64,000 bases of DNA, taken from positions 310,001-374,000 of the forward strand of contig NZ_FOIE01000002.1 in assembly GCF_900111455.1 (NCBI RefSeq), given 5' to 3'. Under the pieces are notes generated by a model, which worked only from the letters and a program-made list of their open reading frames with translations, did not search any database and was not told the origin of the DNA. Made by a program: the position numbers and the translations under genes. Each line of letters starts with the position of its first letter. The first letter of the stretch is position 1. Shown one piece after another: positions 12,047-20,411 of this stretch. Origin of the DNA: Geodermatophilus poikilotrophus (GTDB taxonomy: Bacteria > Actinomycetota > Actinomycetes > Mycobacteriales > Geodermatophilaceae).

Positions 12047-12397
12047 TCAGGCGATCTCGATGTGCTGCACCGGCGGCGCGGGCGGCGGGGGCTCCGCTGC
12101 CGCCGCCGGCTCCGCCGCCGCGGCCGGCTCCGCCGCCGCGGCCGATGCCCGCTCGGAGACGCTGCGCAGCGCCGCCGCCGCGGCGGTGAGGACGTCGGCC
12201 AGCGCGTCGGTGACCTCGGGCCGCTCGCCGCGCACCACGGCTGCGACCTGGCAGACCGGGCACCAGTGGCAGTCGGCCGGGTGCGCACCGGCGGCCTTCC
12301 CATCCCCCGCGCCCTCACCCAGGGCCGAGCCGAGGGTCTGGCCCAGCCCGGTCACCAGCCGGCGGGCCTGGTCGACCCAGTCGGGTCCGTCGTTCAT
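12047..12397 (-). CDS. Small CxxC protein with an Ala/Pro/Glu-rich tail
   Basis: 116 residues. The N-terminal helix DWVDQARRLVTGLGQTLGSAL is followed by the metal-binding-type motif DCHWCPVCQ, a helical region with ALADVLTAAAAALRS, and a repetitive tail of AAAAEP units ending VQHIEIA. Similar small proteins sit between ArsA-like and ROK genes in other actinobacteria; I know of no assigned function. ATG 12397 has GGGGAG upstream and overlaps the TGA of the ArsA-like gene (ATGA), so it is translationally coupled. Confidence 0.7.
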   Translation of the reverse strand: MNDGPDWVDQARRLVTGLGQTLGSALGEGAGDGKAAGAHPADCHWCPVCQVAAVVRGERPEVTDALADVLTAAAAALRSVSERASAAAAEPAAAAEPAAAAEPPPPAPPVQHIEIA

Positions 12398-13551
12398 GGC
12401 GTACTCCCCTCGGCGGCCAGCAGGTCCGCCGGCCACTGTTGCGGATCAGGTGTGAAGGCGACCTCCAGCCGCGCCGCCGCGGTGCCGGCGTCGGCGAGGG
12501 CGCCGCCGGTGACCACGCAGCGGCGCAGCAGGGAGTCCAGCGGGACCGACCGGCGCGCCCCGGCCACGGTGACGACCAGGTCGTCCTGCCAGCGGGTCAG
12601 GTCCAGGCCCGCGCGCTCGGCCCAGGGCAGCGGCAGAACCAGGCGGCGGATGCCGTCCGCGCGGTCCACCGACGGCGCCAGGGCGGCCACGGGTGCGACG
12701 TCGTCCCCGGGAGGCAGCAGGGCGGCCAGCGCCGCGGCGTCCGCCGGTTCCTCGGCGGACTCCGCCACCCGCTGCAGCGGGGCCAGCTCGGCGAGCGCGG
12801 CCAGCGCGTCGTCCTGCTCGGCGGCGCGCCGGGCCCACCACTGCCCCGGCCCGCCGTCGGGCAGCACCCGAGCGAGGACGGCAGCCGGCTGCTGGCCGTG
12901 CAGCGCCAGCGCGGTCACCGCCGCGCGCAGGGCCGGGACGGCGCCGGCGCGCGGCAGCGCCACCAGCCGCACCTCGGTGGCCGCCGGGTCGTCCAGCAAC
13001 AGCCGGCCGAGCGCCTCCTCCACCGGCGGTACCGCCTCGAGGACGGCGTCGACCGGTCCGCGCGCCGCCGCACCGGAGCGGACCGCCGCGGTACGCACCG
13101 CGCCGAGCACCCGCACTCGGGTCGGCAGCGCCTGGTCCAGCCACCAGCCCAGCGCGCGCGGCAGGCCGACCAGCGCGGTACCCGACTCCAGCGGGCCGGC
13201 GTCGACGACCACCGTGTCCGCCTCGTCCTCGGCGGCCGCGCGGGCCAGCCGGGCGAGCAGCGCCAGCTCCGCGGCACCGGGCAGCGGCACCACCGAGGTC
13301 GACGGGGGCGGCGTCAGCCCCGGGACGGCGCCGAGCGCCGCACCGGCGGACGTCCACAGGGACTCGGCCGCGGTGAGCGGCGAGACGCAGGCGACGGCGA
13401 GCCCGGGGACGTCGTCCAGCCCGGCCGGTCGCCGGCCGGGGCGGAGCAGCAGCAGCGTGCGGGCGCCGTCCGCGGCAGCGCGGACGGCGGTGGCCGCCGC
13501 GAGGGTCGAGGTACCGGACCCACCGGGGCCGGTGAGGAGGAGCGTGCGCAC
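12394..13551 (-). CDS. ArsA/Get3-like P-loop protein with a degenerate Walker A
   Basis: 385 residues. The N-terminus MRTLLLTGPGGSGTSTLAAA is the ArsA-type deviant Walker A region, but both lysines of the canonical GKGGVGKTT are absent (GPGGSGTST). The switch-like DTVVVDAGPLESG and the Get3-like middle region follow. The last 80 residues (IRRLVLPLPWAERAGLDL...) resemble the HSP20-like domain that ends many ArsA homologues. In mycobacteria the equivalent gene is also next to an SRPBCC gene (Rv2184c/Rv2185c). The role is unknown; ATP hydrolysis is doubtful without the Walker lysine. Confidence 0.75.
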   Translation of the reverse strand: MRTLLLTGPGGSGTSTLAAATAVRAAADGARTLLLLRPGRRPAGLDDVPGLAVACVSPLTAAESLWTSAGAALGAVPGLTPPPSTSVVPLPGAAELALLARLARAAAEDEADTVVVDAGPLESGTALVGLPRALGWWLDQALPTRVRVLGAVRTAAVRSGAAARGPVDAVLEAVPPVEEALGRLLLDDPAATEVRLVALPRAGAVPALRAAVTALALHGQQPAAVLARVLPDGGPGQWWARRAAEQDDALAALAELAPLQRVAESAEEPADAAALAALLPPGDDVAPVAALAPSVDRADGIRRLVLPLPWAERAGLDLTRWQDDLVVTVAGARRSVPLDSLLRRCVVTGGALADAGTAAARLEVAFTPDPQQWPADLLAAEGSTP

Positions 13552-13558
13552 CGGCCGC

Positions 13559-13993
13559 CTAGCCCTCCACGCGCTTCTTGAGCTCCTTGAGGGCCGTGTC
13601 GAGGATGACCTTCTCGCCCTTGCGCTTGATCATCCCGAGCATCGGGATGGAGAGGTCGATGGCGATGGCGTAGGTGACCTCGGTGCTGCCCGGAGTGGTC
13701 TCCCGCAGGGTGTAGGAGCCCTCCTGCCGCTTCTGCATCTGGCTCTGGACCAGCTGCCAGGACACCCGCCGGTCGCCGTCCCAGGTGTACTCCAGGACGT
13801 AGTCGTCCTTGACGGCACCGGCGTCGAGCACGAAGCGCACGCGGCGGGCCCGGCCGTCCGGACCGGTCTCCAGCACGTCGACCCGGTTGGCCGCTGCGAC
13901 CCACTGCGGGTAGGCCGGGAAGTCGGCGATCACCGCCATGACGTCGGCCGGCGGAGCCGCGACCGTGATCGACTGGGTGGACTGGTCGGCCAT
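13559..13993 (-). CDS. SRPBCC/START-like lipid-binding-fold protein
   Basis: 144 residues with the helix-grip pattern of the polyketide cyclase/START superfamily: QSITVAAPPADVMAVIADFPAYPQWV, then alternating strands (VRFVLDAG, YVLEYTWDGDRRVSWQLV, GSYTLRE, TEVTYAIAIDLSIPM) and a long amphipathic C-terminal helix ending LKELKKRVEG. Such proteins bind hydrophobic ligands; the homologue Rv2185c lies in the same place in M. tuberculosis. ATG 13993 is 7 nt after TAGCCT, predicting a leaderless transcript that starts the four-gene operon running to the ROK kinase. Confidence 0.82.
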   Translation of the reverse strand: MADQSTQSITVAAPPADVMAVIADFPAYPQWVAAANRVDVLETGPDGRARRVRFVLDAGAVKDDYVLEYTWDGDRRVSWQLVQSQMQKRQEGSYTLRETTPGSTEVTYAIAIDLSIPMLGMIKRKGEKVILDTALKELKKRVEG

Positions 13994-14000
13994 GCGGAGC

Positions 14001-14006
14001 AGGCTA
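14001..14006 (-). promoter_or_regulatory. -10 hexamer of the SRPBCC-ROK operon (leaderless)
   Basis: TAGCCT on the minus strand, 7 nt before the ATG at 13993. Confidence 0.5.
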
Positions 14007-14049
14007 ACCGCTCGCCCCCGTACGGGTGGCACGACGCCGGCCGTCCCTA

Positions 14050-14064
14050 CTCACGGGTAGTGAG
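14050..14064 (+). promoter_or_regulatory. Candidate operator in the fadD promoter
   Basis: An inverted repeat CTCAC-GGGTA-GTGAG overlaps the expected -35 position of the fadD promoter, 7 nt upstream of TAGATT (14072-14077). Position and form fit a TetR-type repressor site; the regulator is unknown. Confidence 0.35.
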
Positions 14065-14071
14065 CAGCGGC

Positions 14072-14077
14072 TAGATT
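14072..14077 (+). promoter_or_regulatory. Candidate -10 hexamer of fadD
   Basis: TAGATT about 72 nt before the GTG start. The predicted leader contains a GC-rich hairpin. Confidence 0.35.
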
Positions 14078-14149
14078 TCCCCGGAGACGCCCCGCGGCGG
14101 GGTCCGGGGCGACGGCGCCCGGGACCGGGCGGGCAGGAGAGGACGAGGC

Positions 14150-15943
14150 GTGCGCGAGTTCAGCGTCCCCGCGACCACCGAGGTGGGCCCCGACGAGGCC
14201 CTGACCGACATGCTGGTCGAGAACGTCACCCGGTACGGCGACGAGACCGGGTTGCGGCGTCGGGTGGACGGCCGGTGGGTGGACGTGTCCTGGCGGCAGT
14301 TCGGCGAGGAGGTCCGTGGCGTCGCCAAGGGGCTGATCGCCGCGGGGGTGGCCGCCGGTGACCGCGTCGCCCTGCAGGCCAAGACCCGCTACGAGTGGAC
14401 GGTCCTCGACTACGCCATCTGGACCGCCGGCGGCGTCGTCGTCCCGATCTACGAGACCTCCAGCGCCGACCAGGTCGCCTGGATCCTCTCCGACTCCGGC
14501 GCCACCGCCGTCGTCGTGGAGCGGGACGAGCACGCCGCGGCCGTCGAGTCGGTCCGCGACCAGGCGCCGGACCTCAAGGCGGTCTTCGTCATCGACGACG
14601 ACGCCGTCGGGACGCTCACCGTCGCCGGCCAGGACGTCCCCGACAGCGAGCTCGACGCCCGCCGGGCCACCCTGGACGCCGACAGCCCGGCCACGCTGAT
14701 CTACACCAGCGGCACCACCGGCCGGCCCAAGGGCTGCGAGCTGACGCACCGCAACTTCCTGTTCGAGATCGGCAACGGCATCACGCTGCTGGACCGGTTC
14801 ATCAACCCGCAGAGCTCGCTGCTGCTGTTCATCCCGCTGGCGCACGTGCTGGCCCGCGTCCTGCAGATCGGCGCGGTGAAGAACCGCACGGTCATCGGCC
14901 ACACGCCGGACGTGAAGAACCTGGTCGAGGACCTCGGCGAGTTCCGGCCGACCTTCGTGCTCGCCGTCCCCCGGGTGTTCGAGAAGGTCTACAACTCCGC
15001 CAAGGCCAAGGCGGAGGGCGACGGCAAGGGCAAGGTCTTCGACCGGGCCGCGCAGGTGGCCATCGACTGGTCCCGCGCCCAGGACACCGGCGGTCCCAGC
15101 CTCGGGCTGCGCGCCCAGCACGCCCTGTTCGACCGGCTGGTCTACGGCAAGCTGCGCGCCGCCCTCGGCGGCCGCTGCCAGGGCGCCATCTCCGGCGGCG
15201 CCCCCCTCGGCGAGCGGCTCGGCCACTTCTTCCGCGGCATCGGCGTCACCGTCTTCGAGGGCTACGGCCTGACCGAGACCACCGCCGCCGCATCGGTCAA
15301 CCACGACGGCGCGCTGCGCATCGGCACGGTCGGCCGCCCGCTGCCCGGCGTCGGCTTCGCGATCGCCGAGGACGGCGAGATCCTCATCCGCGGCGGCATC
15401 GTCATGCGCGGCTACTGGCGGAACGAGGCCGCGACGCAGGAGGCCATCGACGCCGACGGCTGGTTCCGCAGCGGCGACCTCGGCGAGATCGACGCCGACG
15501 GCTTCGTCAGGATCACCGGGCGCAAGAAGGAGATCCTGGTGACCGCGGGCGGCAAGAACGTCGCCCCCGCCGTGCTCGAGGACCGGCTGCGCGCCCACCG
15601 CCTGGTCAGCCAGTGCATCGTCGTCGGCGACCAGCGGCCCTACATCGCCGCCCTGGTCACCCTCGACGAGGAGGCGCTGCCGCTGTGGCTGCAGTCCCAG
15701 GGCAAGGACGCCGGCCTCACCGCCGCCCAGCTCGCCGAGGACCCCGACGTGCTCGCCGAGCTCGACGCGGCCGTCGCGGACGCCAACAAGGCGGTGTCCC
15801 AGGCCGAGGCGATCAAGAGGTTCCGGGTGCTGGGCACCGACTTCACCGAGGACAACGGGATGCTCACGCCGAGCCTGAAGCTCAAGCGCTCGGTGGTGCT
15901 CAAGGAGTTCGACGCCGAGGTCGAGGAGCTCTACCGGACGTAG
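14150..15943 (+). CDS. fadD: Long-chain fatty acid-CoA ligase (FadD15 group)
   Basis: It activates fatty acids through an acyl-adenylate to acyl-CoA. The 597-residue ANL enzyme has the AMP-binding P-loop IYTSGTTGRPKGCELTHRN (Tyr185 onward), LFIPLAHVLARV, GGAPLGERLGHFF, GYGLTETTAAASVN, the SGDLGEID motif and GRKKEILVTAGGKNVAP, with a C-terminal lysine in LTPSLKLKRSVV. This is the long-chain (Lcf/FadD15) subgroup, matching its place beside pimB as in mycobacteria. The GTG start follows GGAGAGGACGAGGC. It is regulated possibly by a palindrome at -35. Confidence 0.93.
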   Translation: MREFSVPATTEVGPDEALTDMLVENVTRYGDETGLRRRVDGRWVDVSWRQFGEEVRGVAKGLIAAGVAAGDRVALQAKTRYEWTVLDYAIWTAGGVVVPIYETSSADQVAWILSDSGATAVVVERDEHAAAVESVRDQAPDLKAVFVIDDDAVGTLTVAGQDVPDSELDARRATLDADSPATLIYTSGTTGRPKGCELTHRNFLFEIGNGITLLDRFINPQSSLLLFIPLAHVLARVLQIGAVKNRTVIGHTPDVKNLVEDLGEFRPTFVLAVPRVFEKVYNSAKAKAEGDGKGKVFDRAAQVAIDWSRAQDTGGPSLGLRAQHALFDRLVYGKLRAALGGRCQGAISGGAPLGERLGHFFRGIGVTVFEGYGLTETTAAASVNHDGALRIGTVGRPLPGVGFAIAEDGEILIRGGIVMRGYWRNEAATQEAIDADGWFRSGDLGEIDADGFVRITGRKKEILVTAGGKNVAPAVLEDRLRAHRLVSQCIVVGDQRPYIAALVTLDEEALPLWLQSQGKDAGLTAAQLAEDPDVLAELDAAVADANKAVSQAEAIKRFRVLGTDFTEDNGMLTPSLKLKRSVVLKEFDAEVEELYRT

Positions 15944-15972
15944 CCAGACCCGCGTCCCCGTCCCTCGTGGGA

Positions 15973-16013
15973 GGACCCCGTCCTCCCACCCCTCGCAGGC
16001 CCGGGACGGGGTC
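15973..16013. repeat. Type B-like hairpin element
   Basis: GGACCCCGTCC pairs with GGACGGGGTC around CTCGCAGGCCC. It is followed by a second short palindrome CCCCTGCAGGGG (16019-16030). It lies in a convergent gap between fadD and pimB. Confidence 0.45.
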
Positions 16014-16032
16014 GGCGGCCCCTGCAGGGGAC

Positions 16033-17154
16033 CTAGGGCTCCAGCAGCCCGGCGAAGGTGTCCGCGATCGACGTCCAGGACCAGCGCTGCTCGACCCACG
16101 CCCGGCCGGCCGCACCCATCCGCCGCGCCCGGTCCGGGTCGTCGAGCAGGTCGGTGAGGACGGCGGCCACCGCCTCCGGCGACCGCGGATCGGCCACGAC
16201 GTGCCCGGTGACGCCCTCCTGCACCGTCTCGGGCGCACCACCGGAGGTGCCGGCCACCACGGGCCGTCCGCAGGCGGCGGCCTCGAGGTAGACCATGCCC
16301 AGGCCCTCGACGTCCAGACCGCCGCGGCGGGTTCGGCAGGGCATGGCGAACACGTCCCCGGCGGCGTAGTGCTCGGGCAGCCCGGCCGGCGGCACCGGCC
16401 CGGTGAGGACGACGGAGCGCGCCAGCCCGCGTGCGGCGACGTCCCGGCGCAGGTCGTGCTCCAGCGGGCCGCCGCCGACGAGCAGCAGCCGGGCGTCGGG
16501 GTGCCGGCCCAGCACCCGCGGCCAGGCCGCGACCAGCACGTCCTGGCCCTTGCGCGGCACCAGCCGGGACACGCAGGCGACGACCGGCGCCGCCCCCAAC
16601 CCGTACCGCTCGCGCACGGCGGCCCCGTCGGCGTCCGGGGTGAAGCGGTCGACGTCCACCCCCGGCGGCAGCTGCGCCATCCGGGTGACCGCGCCCAGCG
16701 CCGGCGCCAGCCGACCCCGCGTGTAGTCGCTGATGTAGGTCAGCACGTCGAGCCCGGCGGCGATCCGCCGCATCAGCTGCCGCGCGCCGGGCAGTGCCAC
16801 CCAGCCCGTCTCGTGGCCGTGCGTGGCCCCGACCAGGTGGCGCACCCCGGCGTCGCGCAGCGCAGGCGCGAGCAGCCCCAGGGGCGCGGCCGCGCCGAAG
16901 AACGCCGTGTCGCAGCCGTGCCGCCGGGCCAGGGCGGCCGCCGCGCGGGCCACCCGCGGGGTGGGGAGCAGCACCCCCGTCGGGTGGCGCACCACCTCGT
17001 ACGGCAGCGCGGCGTCGTGTGCCTCCCAGCCGGGCGAGCGGGAGGCGAGCACGACCAGCGACTCCGGCGGGCGGCGGGCCAGCAGGGCGGCGACGAAGGT
17101 CTGGATGCCCCCCTGGCGCGGCGGGAAGTCGTTGGTGACGACCAGCGTCCTCAC
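16033..17154 (-). CDS. pimB: Phosphatidylinositol mannoside alpha-1,6-mannosyltransferase-like GT4 enzyme (PimB type)
   Basis: The 373-residue GT-B glycosyltransferase starts MRTLVVTNDFPPRQGGIQTF. It shows the PimB-like acceptor segment ATHGHETGWVALPGARQLMRRI, YISDYTRGRLAPAL, the donor motif VSRLVPRKGQDVL, and the EX7E-type region EGLGMVYLEAAACGRPVV. In mycobacteria PimB transfers mannose from GDP-mannose to PIM1 at the inner membrane face during phosphatidylinositol mannoside synthesis. The GTG start overlaps the M48 protease stop (GTGA) and has GGAGG 7 nt upstream, so the two are coupled. The exact acceptor in this organism is inferred. Confidence 0.85.
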   Translation of the reverse strand: MRTLVVTNDFPPRQGGIQTFVAALLARRPPESLVVLASRSPGWEAHDAALPYEVVRHPTGVLLPTPRVARAAAALARRHGCDTAFFGAAAPLGLLAPALRDAGVRHLVGATHGHETGWVALPGARQLMRRIAAGLDVLTYISDYTRGRLAPALGAVTRMAQLPPGVDVDRFTPDADGAAVRERYGLGAAPVVACVSRLVPRKGQDVLVAAWPRVLGRHPDARLLLVGGGPLEHDLRRDVAARGLARSVVLTGPVPPAGLPEHYAAGDVFAMPCRTRRGGLDVEGLGMVYLEAAACGRPVVAGTSGGAPETVQEGVTGHVVADPRSPEAVAAVLTDLLDDPDRARRMGAAGRAWVEQRWSWTSIADTFAGLLEP

Positions 17155-18437
17155 CCGGCGTCCTCCAGGCGCTGCCAGTCCTCGGCGAAGGCGATCCGCT
17201 GCGCGCCGGTGGGGTGCGAGCCGAAGAACCACTGCCAGGCGACGGGCGGGTCGGGGTCGCTGAGGTTGGTGGCGGCCAGCTCCCGCTGCATGGCGGTGAA
17301 CGCCCCGGCGTCCCCGGTCAGTTCGAGCGCCCGCAGGTCGGCGCGCGCCTCGACCTGCCGCGACACCAGGTTCTGCACCGGCGTGCTCAGCAGACCGCCC
17401 ACCGACAGCAGGAGCAGCACGAGAGGGACGACGGCCGGGTCGGCGGGCGACTGCGCCCCCGCGCGGCCCAGCAGCGGCGTCCAGGACAGCAGCCAGCCCG
17501 ACAGCGCGACGGCGGCCGCGGCGCCGAGCGCCCCGACCAGGGTGCCGGTGAGGACGTCGCGGTGGACGACGTGGCCGAGTTCGTGCGCGACGATCGAGGC
17601 GACGGCGTCCTCGGGCAGCTGCTCGAGGGTCGTGTCGTAGAGGACGACGCGGCGGGTCGAGCCGAACCCGGAGACGTAGGCGTTCAGCGCCGTCGTCCGC
17701 CGGGAGGCGTCGGAGACGAGGACGTCCTGCACCGGGGTGCCGTTCTCCTCCGCCAGGTCCAGCAGCCGGGCGCGCAGCTCACCGGCCGGGAGCGGCTCGA
17801 AGCGGTTGAACGCCGGCTCGATGACCACCGGGTACAGGAACGACCCGACGACGACGAAGCCGGCCGCCACCGCCGCGGCCCACGCCCACCAGGTGCGCGG
17901 CGCCCGCCGGACGAGCCACAGCAAGCTGCCCAGCGCCAGCGCGGTGACCACGGCGCTGATGGCGGTCGAGACGGCGACGTCGCGCAGCCACAGCCCCCAG
18001 CCGCGGGTCGACAGGCCGTACCGGTGGCGGACCACCTCCGCGTACGCCGACACCGGCAGCGTGGCCAGCCGGCCGACGACCACCACGGCCGCCGTACCGA
18101 GCAGCACCTGGGCCGTCCACCCGCCGCCGAGGGGCGCGGCGACGGCGCGCACCAGCCGCGCCCCGAGCCGGGTCAGGCCCAGGACCGCGGAGACAGCCAG
18201 ACCGAGGGTCAACGAGACGAGCGAGGCCGGGCGCAGCGCGGCGGCGAAGGACTCCGCCCGCTGCAGCACGTCCGGCGGGAGGACCGACGACGGGTCGGCC
18301 GGAGTGGGCCCGCCCGGTGGCTCGGCCAGCAGCGTCCACGGCGGCACCACCACGAGGACGACGACGAGCGCGGCGCCGACGACGGCCGCGACCAGCAGCG
18401 CGGCCCGGCGGGCGCCCTGCCCGTCCGCCCCGCTCAC
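17151..18437 (-). CDS. Membrane zinc metalloprotease, M48 family (CAAX protease/Ste24-like)
   Basis: 428 residues with several membrane helices in the first half (ALLVAAVVGAALVVVLVVV, SLVSLTLGLAVSAVLGL, and two before VVIEPAFNRFEPL). The Zn motif HELGH lies in SIVAHELGHVVHRD, and the third ligand region is SRQVEARADLRALELTG. YVSGFGSTRRVVLYDTTL is the family block before the Zn site. It probably degrades or processes membrane or envelope proteins. The GTG start is 7 nt after TAGGAT, so it is leaderless. It is the first gene of a two-gene operon with pimB. Confidence 0.88.
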   Translation of the reverse strand: MSGADGQGARRAALLVAAVVGAALVVVLVVVPPWTLLAEPPGGPTPADPSSVLPPDVLQRAESFAAALRPASLVSLTLGLAVSAVLGLTRLGARLVRAVAAPLGGGWTAQVLLGTAAVVVVGRLATLPVSAYAEVVRHRYGLSTRGWGLWLRDVAVSTAISAVVTALALGSLLWLVRRAPRTWWAWAAAVAAGFVVVGSFLYPVVIEPAFNRFEPLPAGELRARLLDLAEENGTPVQDVLVSDASRRTTALNAYVSGFGSTRRVVLYDTTLEQLPEDAVASIVAHELGHVVHRDVLTGTLVGALGAAAAVALSGWLLSWTPLLGRAGAQSPADPAVVPLVLLLLSVGGLLSTPVQNLVSRQVEARADLRALELTGDAGAFTAMQRELAATNLSDPDPPVAWQWFFGSHPTGAQRIAFAEDWQRLEDAG

Positions 18438-18444
18438 GTGCCCG

Positions 18445-18450
18445 ATCCTA
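18445..18450 (-). promoter_or_regulatory. -10 hexamer of the M48 protease gene (leaderless)
   Basis: TAGGAT on the minus strand, 7 nt before the GTG at 18437. Confidence 0.55.
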
Positions 18451-18453
18451 GAA

Positions 18454-18502
18454 GGCCCGTCCGGGGGACCCCTCGCACGCTCGGGCTCCCCCGGACGGGG
18501 CC
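18454..18502. terminator. Long GC hairpin after the NlpC/P60 gene (type B-related)
   Basis: GGCCCGTCCGGGGGA (18454-18468) pairs with TCCCCCGGACGGGGCC (18487-18502) with one bulged G. It lies 18 nt downstream of the minus-strand NlpC/P60 stop and just upstream of the M48 promoter. Confidence 0.6.
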
Positions 18503-18520
18503 GCGAGGCCGCGGCTCGGC

Positions 18521-19612
18521 TCAGCCGGCGATGCGGCGGATGGCGGTGATGCCCCCCATCGAGTCCACGCTCACGACCTTCACCGGCTGCCCGGAGGTCG
18601 AGGCGTGCACCATCTGGCCGTTCCCGATGTACATCGACACGTGGCTGACCGGGCTGTAGTAGAAGACTAGGTCACCCGGCTGCAGGTCGGCCCGGGACAC
18701 CGCGGTGCCCATCGTCGCCTGCATCCGCGACGAGTGCGGCAGGCTGGTGCCGGCCGCGGCGTAGGCGTACTGGGTCAACCCCGAGCAGTCGAAGGCGTCC
18801 GGCCCGCCGGCGCCCCACACGTAGGCGTCACCGACCTGGGCCAGCGCGGTGTCGACGGCGGTCTGCGCGGCGCCGCTGGCCGCGGCCGCCGGCGCGGCGG
18901 CCACCGGCTGCCCGGCGTGCGCGGCCACGACCTCCTGCTGCTGCGGCGCCGACAGCGCGTCGTACTGCGCCTGGTACTCGACGGTGTCCGCCTCGAGCCG
19001 GGCCTGGCGGGTGGTGACGTCGTCGAACGTCCGCTGCGCGGCGGCCTGGGCGGCGTCGGCCTCGGTGCGGGCCCGCTCCGCCGCGGCGGCGGACTCGGCG
19101 ACCTCCCCGAGCACCTCGTCGGTGTGCCCGGCGATCGCGTCGAGGGTGGCCAGCTGGGAGACGAACTCCTCGGCCGACCCGCTGGTCATCAGCAGGTCCA
19201 GCTCGGCCATGCCGTTCCCGGAGGAGGCGGTGAAGGCCGCGCGGGCGACCTGGCGGACGTGGCCGTCGAGCGCGTCGAGCTGCGACCGGGCCTCGGCAGC
19301 CGCCCGGTCGGCGCTCTGCACGGCGGCCTGCTGCTGCGCCAGGATCTCGCGGGCCTCGTTCACCTGCTCGGTGACGACCTCGAGGTCGTGGGCGGCCCGG
19401 GCGACCAGCTGCGCGGCCTGCGCGGCGCTGGTGGCCTCCTCCGGGTCCGCGGCCGCGGTGCCCGGCAGGAGCGTCAGGGCGAGGGTGGCGGTGGCTCCCA
19501 GGACCAGCCCGCGGGCGAGGACGCCGGACGGGCCGGAGCGGCGGACCGCGACCGGGAGGTCGGGGTGGAACTGGTCGACGGCATGCCCCAGGGCAGGGCG
19601 GGGGGTCGCCAC
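18521..19612 (-). CDS. Secreted NlpC/P60 peptidoglycan endopeptidase (RipA-like)
   Basis: 363 residues. A signal peptide lies near residues 30-55 (VLARGLVLGATATLALTLLPGTAAA). A long Ala/Gln-rich coiled coil follows (about 60-215), then a C-terminal NlpC/P60 domain. The catalytic residues are intact: Cys276 in FDCSGLTQYAY, His324 in HVSMYIGNG, and the third polar residue in MVHAS. It should cut peptidoglycan stem peptides during division or growth. The long N-terminus before the signal core suggests the true start may be internal. Its leader carries a ydaO-type c-di-AMP riboswitch, the usual partner of such genes in actinobacteria. Confidence 0.9.
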   Translation of the reverse strand: MATPRPALGHAVDQFHPDLPVAVRRSGPSGVLARGLVLGATATLALTLLPGTAAADPEEATSAAQAAQLVARAAHDLEVVTEQVNEAREILAQQQAAVQSADRAAAEARSQLDALDGHVRQVARAAFTASSGNGMAELDLLMTSGSAEEFVSQLATLDAIAGHTDEVLGEVAESAAAAERARTEADAAQAAAQRTFDDVTTRQARLEADTVEYQAQYDALSAPQQQEVVAAHAGQPVAAAPAAAASGAAQTAVDTALAQVGDAYVWGAGGPDAFDCSGLTQYAYAAAGTSLPHSSRMQATMGTAVSRADLQPGDLVFYYSPVSHVSMYIGNGQMVHASTSGQPVKVVSVDSMGGITAIRRIAG

Positions 19613-19640
19613 GGGCGGCGGCTCTCCGTTCTTCCTCAGC

Positions 19641-19800
19641 GACCGCCTACCGAGTTAGCTGACGGGTTCGGGCTGGGAAGAAGGCGCCCTATCTCTGCAC
19701 CCCGGCGGACCGGCGCGCAGGAGAACTCACCCCAGTGCTGCGGTGGGTCCCCGGTTCCCCCTCGGCGCCGGTGCGGCGCGTCGGGCGATTCGGCGGTGAC
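19641..19800 (-). ncRNA. ydaO/yuaA-type c-di-AMP riboswitch
   Basis: On the minus strand, upstream of the NlpC/P60 gene, conserved blocks of this riboswitch class occur in the correct order: CCGGGGACCCACC (19754-19742), CTGGGGTGA (19735-19727), CCGAACCCGTCAGCTAAC (19671-19654) and GGTAGGCG (19651-19644). The class binds cyclic di-AMP and in actinobacteria commonly controls NlpC/P60 and Rpf-type cell-wall hydrolase genes, usually shutting them off when the ligand is high. The bounds are approximate. It accounts for most of the 356 bp gap between the hydrolase start and the next gene; nothing else is evident at 19801-19968. Confidence 0.88.
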
Positions 19801-19968
19801 CGGCCGAGGTCACCTGTCTGCAGGTGACGACCACCCGGCCGGACCGGCTCACCGTACGGGGGTTGTTGAACAAGTGACGAACGGGGGTGCCGAGGACTGT
19901 GGGATCGGGGCTCCTCGTGGTCCGCGACACGCCGGCCGTCGCACGGCCGGACGGCTGCGCCACCCCCC

Positions 19969-20313
19969 TCACCCGGTGCGCCGCCCGGCGCCCTGCCCGC
20001 CGGCCCGCCGCTGCGGTGCGGCCCGTCGTGCCGGGGCCGGCCGGGCGGAGCGCTGGTGACGCAGCGGTGGCACCAGACCGGCGTCGGCCAGCACCCGGAC
20101 GGCGCGGCGCTCGACCTCGTCGAACTCCACGACCACCCCGGGCGGCAGCACGACGACGTCCTCGGCGCTGAGCTCCCCGTCCCGCCGGCCGGTCATCGGC
20201 ACCACCGTCGGGTCGGCACCCCGCCAGCCCGGCGGCGCCCCCAGGAGGACGGTCACGACGCAGTCGCCGCAGCCGGTACCACGAGCGGTGCAGGTGTCGC
20301 AGTCGATGTGCAC
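19969..20313 (-). CDS. Small conserved actinobacterial Cys-rich protein
   Basis: 114 residues. The start HIDCDTCTARGTGCGDCVVTVLLG contains two CxxC-type pairs that could bind a metal or Fe-S cluster. The middle has an acidic EFDEVERRAVRVLADAGLVPPLR segment typical of a conserved actinobacterial family, and the C-terminus is basic and Ala/Arg-rich. The GTG at 20313 was chosen because GGAGG lies 8 nt upstream; GTG at 20328 is also in frame. The function is unknown. It lies between the two peptidoglycan hydrolase genes, all on the minus strand. Confidence 0.75.
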   Translation of the reverse strand: MHIDCDTCTARGTGCGDCVVTVLLGAPPGWRGADPTVVPMTGRRDGELSAEDVVVLPPGVVVEFDEVERRAVRVLADAGLVPPLRHQRSARPAPARRAAPQRRAGGQGAGRRTG

Positions 20314-20411
20314 GGTCCACTCCTCCACTGGCCGACCCTCGTCGCGGGAGGCCGTCCGTGGCCCCGGTCGATCCGGGCAGGACGCTAGGAGCGGGCACCG
20401 ACAGTTCCGGC

